Positions 35,996 to 64,000 of a stretch of 64,000 nucleotides of DNA are shown piece by piece. Made by a program: the position numbers and the translations under genes. The notes below the pieces were generated by a model. It made no database searches, had not been told where the DNA came from, and was given only the letters and a program-made list of their open reading frames with translations. Each line of letters starts with the position of its first letter. Position 1 is the first letter of the stretch. Source of the DNA: Triplophysa rosa (Eukaryota; Chordata; Actinopteri; Cypriniformes; Nemacheilidae); the NCBI RefSeq assembly GCF_024868665.1, contig NC_079910.1:11899048-11963047 (forward strand), given 5' to 3'.

Positions 35996-36405
35996 TTAAA
36001 GTCCCAGTGAAATTAAAAATGACAATGCCTATTTTTTCCTGAAATATTGCAACGTTTATTGTAAATAGTTTATCAATGTGGGTCATTCTCTTTTTAAAAT
36101 CGTGTGCCCTCATAAACTTCAGTTAAACTCTAAAAATGCACTTCCGTCCTGTAATGACTATCCATCTTAATGACGTCTGTTAGACGGCTTGGGCTGAGCA
36201 TCCGTTAACTCCTCCCCTTCAACTGTCAGTCTGCTGCCAGTTGCATTTCAAAATGCAACAGCTGTTTTTATACATCCAGTTAAATAGCAGAGAAAGACGA
36301 AAGCCACGCCCACTATTTTCCTCATTTAAAATTCTATTTCACCCGGAAATGCGTCAAAATGTGCAAGTAAAAACGATCGCAACTTCCGGTTCACAGGGAC
36401 TTTAA
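35996..36405. mobile_element. TTAA-flanked MITE, AAGTCCCAGTGAA termini
   Basis: TTAAAGTCCCAGTGAA at the left mirrors TTCACAGGGACTTTAA at the right. The interior is unlike the foldback family of the neighbouring element, so this is a different family using the same target. Confidence 0.78.
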
Positions 36406-38913
36406 GCTCTTTTGTCAAAGCATTCCTTCAAGAAGCTATTACCATAGGTACACATATCCCTCTTTTGTCCTTACACATGGGTATCATAGAGACATGCACG
36501 ATTTTTGTGTGCACACGTAAGCTTAAGTATAAGATCACAATTTGTGTCAACATGCACTGAGGGAAAGATGTGCCTCACTGTAAGCCCATACGGTTCAGAT
36601 CTGCTGTCTGAGATTTAGCCGAAATAGCTTTTCATTTCTAAATACTGCTGTCTCACCTGCATAAAAGCTGATGAGAAATCTAAACACTGGATGCTGTGAG
36701 CATGTCAGCTCATTTCACACAAAGGTTTTAATGGCACTTACACTTTACAATATATCATGTACATTACCAAAACCTGTTCGTAGTAGCACATGCACTGAAG
36801 CTATAATCATACATAATTCTTACAGATCATTCATATTCAAGGTACAAGCAACTTATTGAATGGAGTTTTGAGCTGTGTTAATTTATTTTTTATAATAACC
36901 ACTACACATGATTTGGTATTGTAACCACAAAAGTTTTATTTATTTTCAAACAGACATAATATGTATTTTGACATACAAACCTCATTATTTTTTTATCTCG
37001 TGTTTTATTTTTTGTCCACTAGCATCTTTGGTGAAACTTCATTCTCACACCTTTTTGGAACTATAAATATAAAGAATATAACCTGTTATTTTCCAAACTG
37101 TGAATATCTTTACATTTCTAATGGAGACCATATATCCATGACCACCTATAGGGGAATTAGAAATGGGCTTTTAAGCGTTATCATGTGTCAATTTCTCTTT
37201 TTGATAATGAGCTTGCCAGATAAATCCTAAGGTATAGATTTGTACTGAAAGTTGTCAGTATTTTCTTATTAGTACTACATAATGTAAATTTGTTTCACAA
37301 TATGAAACTTTTAAAAGATTAATGCTATATATTGAGATATAGATGCACATGTATTATAGCAAATCTTGGATGAAATCAACTAATATGTACAAAAACATTG
37401 ATATTGTTTCTTAACTGTTTGGTGTTGTAATAAAAGAACGTTAATTTCATCTGTGATAAATGTTTTGTGTGAAATGCTTACATTTACATTATAAGGCCAG
37501 CATTCATATATAATCTATTTATTATTTTAAATGAAGTAAAGGAATTGTGAAACTACATTTACCTTTACTAAAATATTTTAATTAGACACTAAAGTTAAAG
37601 AGCAACTAAAGTTAAATCTTTAAAAATAACTTTTTGAAGTCTTGGCCAATCACCAAGCAAAAATAGGCTGGAGTTATTTGTGTTTTATGAAACCCTTGCA
37701 CGTGTTCAGTTTCTTGTCAATGCAGGATTATTGCAGTCAGTGATACTATTTAAAGCACAGAATAAAAGTGCTAATACAATAATACTGTTTCAATGTTGCT
37801 AACTCAATTCTGCAAACCTGCCTCAGCCTTTTGGTAAATTGAACAATTTGAGGGAGGTCAAGTTACTGTTCTGTAATACACCAAGTTCACAAAATGTCCA
37901 TCCCCGAACTCTGAAATCATGATGCCACCATGTGGTTAAAGCATGTAGCAACATCCTAAACCACATCAACTATAAACATATAATTTTAATATCTACATTT
38001 TTATTGGTTAAAATGCCCATGACTGTGTTTGTATTTTTTAATAAGCACAGTGGGTGTCAAAGTGCAAAACATGTTGTTCAGAGGTCTATGACAAGTAGCT
38101 ACATTTGAATTCAGTTAAATTAGCTTATAAAATGCAGTTCTGCTCAAGTTACAGTAAATATTTTTGCTTCTTTGGAGTTGTCTGACATTGTAAACAATTA
38201 ATGGGTATTATCATAAATACCTGTATCCAATAAATATATACAAAAAAAATGTTCTGGACACAAAAATGTAGAGACATGTAAATGTAGAAATATATACATA
38301 AATTCATGTAGAAATATGTCAATTATGTCATAAATCCATAAACAAACACAAAAATGTGGAAAGTAATAAAAGTGGAAACAAACGTTTAAATAAAGTGAGT
38401 GAAAATACAATAAACAAAAAAGAAAGAAATGAAAGTGCAAGTAATCCTTTATTTTGTATTTATTTATTGAAAAATGTTTTATTGTACACATTTCTTTGTA
38501 GATGTAGATTTATTTTTGTATTTATTTATTTCTAACATTGGCAGAATTTCATACAAGTTTGATGGGGCTGCGCAATTCTGAAAAATAAATTTGACCTTAA
38601 CATGCTATTATGACAAATGTATGTCTAAACATATGACATAATATCATCACATTTTGAAATAGTGAAGTCCAAGATCTTTATTCATTCAGTGACGGATTCT
38701 ACTCAGTTTTATTATGACTGTTTGTTTCTTTATAGGAAGCTTCATGGTCACCGTTTCCTTTATATTATGTTTGGACACCATGAAAAACACTGGTCCCCGT
38801 GCAGTTTTTCCTGACCTATGCCAACGCATACCTGCCCTGACCAAACTGACCAGTGCCCAGACTTGTATATCACCCGAGCTCTATGCATGTACACATCATT
38901 GTAAGCGCCTTGG

Positions 38914-38923
38914 GTCACGTGAC
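38914..38923. promoter_or_regulatory. CLEAR-type palindromic E-box in the arfgef2 promoter
   Basis: GTCACGTGAC is the exact CLEAR consensus bound by TFEB/MITF-family and USF factors. It is immediately followed by a second GTGACGTGCG repeat. It lies about 180 bp upstream of the chosen arfgef2 start codon. Binding is inferred from sequence only. Confidence 0.5.
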
Positions 38924-38934
38924 GTGACGTGCGG

Positions 38935-38957
38935 CCAACATGGCGACGCAGTGCTGA
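38935..38957 (+). promoter_or_regulatory. YY1-like site overlapping a five-codon upstream ORF
   Basis: CCAACATGGCGACG resembles the YY1 element that often sits at or just downstream of TATA-less start sites. The ATG within it (38940) has a strong context and opens a five-codon frame ending at TGA 38955-38957, upstream of the arfgef2 start. Confidence 0.45.
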
Positions 38958-39102
38958 GAGAGCAGCAGCGTCCAACTGCCTCCGTGTCTGATACAGCGAC
39001 AACGGCTGCCCGCTCCTGGCTGACACCCTCACACACCTGCCAAACCGCAGGGACCGGGCCAGAAATGACGGCCTGAGGGACTTCTTTAACCTCGACCGAG
39101 AG

Positions 39103-58991
<19,889 letters not shown>

Positions 58992-60480
58992 ATGACAAAC
59001 GAACAGGGACCACAGCTCTGAACTTTGGGGGGAAAAAGAGAGGCTGAAAATGGGATGGATGGTCAAGGAGAATAAGCAATTCTCCTGTAGTCTTTTTGGA
59101 CTGTACAGGAATGCTTTGACTGATGCAGAAACCAATTACTCTGGGCTGTGTGTGACTGCCTCATGTTAATTCTGCCAGTCCTGACTCATCCGCCACTCCC
59201 CAATGAGAAAACAGCACTGTGACCCAGCAGGGCTTCTCGACGCTGACACCTCCACTGTGTCATCCGTCTGTGTCCATAAAGTCATGAGTCATATTTGTTT
59301 ATTTTTATTTTACTTTATTTTGGATGGCTGCAACAATAATTTAATACCAATACTACTGTATAGCTGGTTTCTGATTGTCTATTCATTTCAGTTTGTTGGC
59401 TTTTGTCTTGTTAAATATTTTGTCTGTTTTAAAGGCTAAAATGTTGACATCTCAGAATGGAAAAAAACAGAAATTCATTTATATGAGTAAATACAGAAAT
59501 GTGATCAACCCCTATTAAGACTTTGTAGATGACAGACAATGTGCAGTTAGCGTTTGCCAGCTGGCTGTGGGATATCTGTAAAGGATTGGTCCAGAAATGT
59601 GCATTGTCACGTCCTTTTACTGAAACCATTATAAAAATTTAACATTCATCCCCATTAAAAATGTAAGGGCTAGTTTCACATTCAGGCTAGCCTCTTTTCT
59701 GGCATTAAAATGAGTTTTATTTTGGGGTAAACGACCCTGTTTGAGATTCAGTCTGTTCACGCTGAAGTCTAAATTGTTCTATGAATGTAACCGTTGCTTT
59801 CGAAAACAGTTGTTGTTTATTTTACAGGTGTCAATACGTGCACTTGTTAATCTACCCGAGCCATTCCTTAAATGTCACACATCATTGCTCATTTGGTTTC
59901 CATTGCATAGTTTCTCTGAAGGGTTCTTTCAGTTTGCATTCCGATTTATCTGTATTTATCACTGAATCCCTAAAACGTCAAATGAACATAAAATTTTAGT
60001 ACACTAAGGTTTGCTTAGACTATTTACCTTTTATTTGTGCATTGTGCTGTTAGCTCTTTTTGAGTCTGACTGAATCTTTTCTAAAAATGTACATCATGAA
60101 TGCCAGTATCATTACCAAAAAAAGTCAAATGGAAGTAATAAGAATATACTGTATAATCCAGGTATATCTTCATCAAACCCCCACAACATATGGTTACTAA
60201 TGTATTACCAATACCCCTAATTCATTTTCATTAAGGATGTATTTCATTCTTGAAGTGCATTTAAATATTTTCTGGAAAAGCATTCCTTCCCTTGCAACTA
60301 TGGATGTCTACTTTGCCTCACTTGAGACTGGGAAATATAAATATACACATTTCTTCTCAAGACTGTATAAAGTTTTGATGTAAAATATGCAGAATAATGT
60401 CCAGCTCTATACATATTGTGATGTAATCTCCCGAGCATTTGGTGCAGTTATCAATAAAGTTTGAATTCTGAACGGTTAAA
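58992..60480 (+). other. arfgef2: arfgef2 3' UTR
   Basis: About 1.45 kb from the TAA stop to the first AATAAA. It is AT-rich and open frames here are short and unrecognisable. Confidence 0.7.
60453..60458 (+). terminator. polyA signal AATAAA of arfgef2
   Basis: AATAAA precedes a TTTGAATTCTG stretch and is the first canonical signal with intergenic-looking sequence after it. Confidence 0.65.
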
Positions 60481-61019
60481 TTTCCTAAGATGTTTTGTTA
60501 CTTTAATACTTTTTTAATTGACAACGCCATCATTTCAAATGCGTTTTAAAGACGCAATTATGACTTACTTGAATGCGCCACGGGGTGTCGCTAGAATAGT
60601 TGCGAACCAAGAGCGTTTTGGAGTAACAAAGGTTACCATAGTAATTATGCGACTCTTTGTTTAGAGCTCATAATATCCACATTCACATATTTCCTCGATT
60701 TTCCATAATGTCATGATAATTATGGGTAAATTAATTGTATTTATTTAGTTTTTGATATATCACATAATGTGTGAAAGTTGCCAAGGAAACGAGTTTATGT
60801 ATATTTAGTTTGTTATTAGCAGCAGAGTATCTGAGTGTTAAACCTTAGTGATTAGAGCGCAAAATGCGTTTGAAACATATCTGCTCATGATTCCTTTTCA
60901 AATTTGGATTAGGGTTTAACCAACGGACTTTATAGTGCAGTATAGATTATTCCACAGACTTCCACGCACATCTGATGTATGTGCAGTAATAAATGAATAG
61001 GCCCTTGGTTTTGAGAGCA

Positions 61020-61169
61020 GCTGTAAGGGGCGGAACTCAGCGCCTGTAGCCTGTGCTGCTGAATGCACACTGCTGACAGCGGCTCCACAGTGACTGCAGA
61101 CTGTTAGAGGAGAAACGCGTCGAAATCGATCATGCGGGAGATCAGGACTTTGCCTTCTCAACTGTCTGA
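61020..61169 (+). promoter_or_regulatory. bcl2l1: candidate bcl2l1 promoter and non-coding exon 1
   Basis: A GC- and CpG-richer block lies 2.5 kb upstream of the bcl2l1 coding exon and ends at a strong donor, CTGTCTGA|GTAAGT (61170). Bcl-xL genes of vertebrates have a non-coding first exon, so this is a sensible candidate, but no transcript evidence is available here. Confidence 0.4.
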
Positions 61170-63573
61170 GTAAGTAACGTTGCCGAAGGTCCGCGAGGAG
61201 GATTTATTGGAAACGTTATCTTTTCATCCGCATTTTGCTTTCAATTGATTTCGTCGTTCCCTGAACAGCCAGTCCATCTTCCATGACGCTAGCTACACTG
61301 CTAGCTAGCCGAATGGAGGAAAATTTGACGTAGTTGGTCTGGATTTTACGCGAAATGTAATGTTGGCTAGCAAGAACCATAAATTGTATGGAGCTTGTTA
61401 TTAATTTGCTCTTTACGAGTGTTGGCTGATCTTGCGACTGCAGTACTTTTATAAAGCGCAAACGCATTCAATGTGTTGCGTTTGTTCGTAATTAATACAA
61501 ACATTCAGCGGACATTAGTTACGTTACAGCATGCATTTGTATGCGAATCAGCACAGACATTGAGAGATTAGCGTTACAGCGATAACAGATGTCAAAATTA
61601 TAATCTGCTAGCGTTTCCCGTACTCGTAACGTTATCCCGCGTATCTACTGCATCGACATTTGTAAAGCTCTCTTTACTTTCAAGTTAGAGTAATGGAGAG
61701 TTTTGCGAATAATTTTAGTTTGCTCAATGATTTGGCGTCTCCTATGGTTTTCACTGAATGACGTGGTTAAGCGTGATCGTGTTTCTCCGAGTGTGCGTCG
61801 GCTGCGGTCGCTTTCCAGAAGTGACTGCTTGTTTCCGCTCGGCCGCTGCGTTGGGCCCTACAGAATGGAGTCTTTTATTACGTAATGGCGTGGGTAGACA
61901 GCGGGCGTCGTGCCATATAGGAGTGTGAATGTCCTATCACAGGGAGGGGAGGTCTGCTTTGAAGAGAAATAACTAGACCTTGCTGATTTGTTCTTTATAC
62001 ACACAGTATTACTTTTGATCTACCGTGGTGTCGGTTTGATTTTGTGGCACGACCTTTGCACTATAACCAGCATTTACACACGTAACTTATGCGCATTCGG
62101 ACATATTTGCTTGGTTGATTTAATCTACGACAAGAGTAAGCAGATTGCGTTATGGTAAGATGAATGCTCTTTTACTCTTCGTTCTGTCACAAACACGATA
62201 ATGTCAGATAAAGTAAAGATTTTCTATGAATAGACTTTGTTTTGGTTAATGTCTAACATGTCGGTTGAATACTGTTTAAATGTCGTACTGTTTAAGTCGA
62301 AAGCTATCTAGAGTTTGTTGATTGGTTTTAAATGTTGTTTACGTTACTCAGATAAACAACCTAAACATCAATCTAAACACGTTGGATAGCTTTGTCTGTA
62401 TCTTACACCCCTAGTGGTTGTGTCTGCGGGATCGTAACGTTTTGTTCGTAAACACACCGAGTGTCGTTCTAGAAATTTCAGGAATTCGAAGTCAATGTTT
62501 CTCTATTCAAGCCCGTCTGTTAGCATAACAATGTATTAACGTACATTATGTGCGAATTAAATATGCCTTGTAATTTAGAGAAAGACCATATGCGTCATAT
62601 CAGAACATATTTCTGAATGATTTTAAGTACCAATGGTGAAAGTTCAATAATTCAAAAATGTATATTTTATGTTTTTATACCTCATTCGTTACGTTCAGAG
62701 CAGCTTTGCAATAGCCATGTGTTTTTCACAGTGCCTCGTTGTTGTCAGCACGTGTTTGTCTGATCCAGTGTTTCCTGGGAACTCGCGTGTCCCCAACGTG
62801 CGCGCGCCCTTCCCACGAGGTATCGCATAATGTAATGCGTAAACGATTTAGTCTAAAACGTCTGATGATTCAATATTAATGAGAAAATGTATAATATAAG
62901 TTTGTTAAGCATGTTGTTTAACAGAGATTTTAATAAATTTAAATGATTTATCACTATAATCCGAAATTAAAGACTAATTTCGCATGAATTCGATAATCAT
63001 TCAACAATATGTCGGTTTAAATAGAAATTGATTTACTATTTTTCTGTCCGTTTGACCGAATCTGAGAAAATATATATTTATTAAGAAGTAAACAGGTGAT
63101 GCAAGAGTTCAAAACGATTTAAAGGCGTTCGTGATGATTAATACAATGAATCACTATGGCATGTTTTGTCTGTGACTGGTTCTTCTGCCATCATAATAAT
63201 TACAGTCCGTTATATCCAGATTTGTTTAAATGAGGGAATCATTATTCCAGCCACGCTGGCTGTTCATGTCCCCTGCTGTTAAAAATTCACTCATGTCAAG
63301 GTCAAAGTATACATTGCCTTTCCCCACCATCTCTTGAACAAGGGAAGAGGCGAAATTGTCTGTTTTTCATAGGAGGTAGGTGATGAGAGCCTACCATCTG
63401 TTCCTTTGATCAAGCCACTCAATTAAGTAAGAGGGCTTTAGAGGGTGAAAAAGCTGTTTATTTTTGTGCCCCTTAACCCCTTCCAACGTTTCACCCTGAC
63501 CCCCTCCTCTCCCTGTTTGTGAAAATGATTGCGTGTTTACGGATCAATTCATCGCACTGTTGTCTTACTACAG
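61170..63573 (+). other. bcl2l1: probable bcl2l1 intron 1
   Basis: No recognisable coding content. The acceptor TCTTACTACAG|GGCATG at 63573/63574 precedes the coding exon. Other donor-like sites (for example GTTATG|GTAAGA near 62155) could define alternative leaders. Confidence 0.45.
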
Positions 63574-63707
63574 GGCATGAGCCATTGCACCATCCCTGAG
63601 CGTCGGCAGAAGCCTGAGAGGGACGCGAGGGTGTGCACTGTGTTCTAAGAACGAGCAAGTAGAAGCTATAACCAGACGTCGGAAAACAACGAGCGACAAC
63701 GTGAAAT

Positions 63708-64000
63708 ATGTCTTACTATAACAGAGAACTGGTGGTATTTTTTATCAAACACAAACTCTCGCAGAGGAACTACCCCTGCAACCACATTGGACTCACAGAA
63801 GACACAAATCGGACTGAAGGGGGGCAGGCGGCTGAAGAAAACGGGGATGGGGCGTCAGGAACGACGAACCTGGTTAATGGCTCCCTGAATGGAACGAGTG
63901 CTAGTTCCACTGGGACCCCACCGAGATCCCCCACAGCATCCCCCCAACATCAGACAAACGGAACTGGGAGTCTGAACGCTGTGAAGGAGGCGCTCCGGGA
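63708..64000 (+). CDS. bcl2l1: Bcl-2-like 1 (Bcl-xL), first coding exon, cut by window end
   Basis: The open frame of 97 codons plus two bases runs to the edge of the window. Residues ~4-24 (YNRELVVFFIKHKLSQRNYP) form the BH4 helix needed for anti-apoptotic function. Residues ~25-90 are the unstructured regulatory loop, rich in Asn, Gly, Ser, Thr and Pro (STGTPPRSPTASPQHQTNGT), with TP/SP sites of the kind phosphorylated in mitosis. The exon breaks off at AVKEALR, the start of the BH3 helix; BH3, BH1, BH2 and the membrane anchor lie outside. The product binds BAX/BAK and BH3-only proteins at the outer mitochondrial membrane. The exon begins after the acceptor at 63573, with 134 bases of 5' UTR. 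Confidence 0.96.
   Translation, partial: MSYYNRELVVFFIKHKLSQRNYPCNHIGLTEDTNRTEGGQAAEENGDGASGTTNLVNGSLNGTSASSTGTPPRSPTASPQHQTNGTGSLNAVKEALR

Larger units (their letters stand above)
34379..38900. other. pard6b 3' UTR and intergenic region to arfgef2
   Basis: No second gene was seen. The 3' UTR end is uncertain: the first unambiguous AATAAA outside a MITE lies at 37429-37434, which would give a ~3-kb UTR containing two TTAA MITEs. The rest is AT-rich and without recognisable coding content. Confidence 0.5.

Noticed and set aside
38714..39076. 120-residue frame just upstream of arfgef2
   Set aside because: It overlaps the promoter and 5' leader in another frame and stops before the coding start; its content looks random.

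Overview
This is a vertebrate genomic window, most likely from a cyprinid-type teleost. The evidence is split genes with canonical GT-AG introns, a tRNA-Asn(GTT) pair of vertebrate type, a Bcl-xL amino terminus of fish type, and dense short DNA transposons (hAT-like elements with 8-bp target duplications, TTAA-flanked foldback MITEs, a Tc1-like element). No operon, CRISPR array or prokaryotic gene is present. All gene calls come from reading translations and splice junctions by eye; no database was searched.

Layout. Positions 1-14,640 are gene-poor and repeat-rich. They hold a degenerate ~60-bp minisatellite, a three-level nest of transposons at 2307-4226, a 713-bp hAT-type element, two minus-strand tRNA-Asn genes, several MITEs, and a 1,918-bp segment present twice on either side of a single N (10802-12719 and 12721-14638), which is almost certainly an assembly artefact. 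Positions 14,997-16,227 (minus) hold a two-exon fkbpl-like co-chaperone gene with one in-frame TGA at an expected cysteine codon. Positions 17,674-34,378 (plus) hold pard6b in three coding exons; its 14-kb second intron is full of nested transposons. Positions 39,103-58,991 (plus) hold arfgef2 (BIG2), reconstructed in all 39 coding exons with consistent phases (1,838 codons plus stop). A CLEAR-type E-box, a YY1-like site and a five-codon upstream ORF lie just 5' of it, and a polyA signal lies at 60,453. From about 61,000 a new promoter region and probable non-coding exon lead into bcl2l1 (Bcl-xL), whose coding exon begins at 63,708 and runs off the window.

The genes do not form a pathway. pard6b is a polarity scaffold (Cdc42/aPKC), arfgef2 a trans-Golgi Arf exchange factor, bcl2l1 an anti-apoptotic mitochondrial protein and fkbpl an HSP90-type co-chaperone. 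The human orthologues of the last three plus-strand genes all map to chromosome 20q, so the block fits conserved synteny.

Most notable observations: the lone TGA in the fkbpl-like gene; the haplotype-like duplication around the N; transposon nests with recognisable insertion duplications that give a relative chronology; and a hAT-like end abutting the arfgef2 exon 5 acceptor, so that the 3' splice signals of a conserved exon partly come from a transposon. I found no convincing wholly new biological system.
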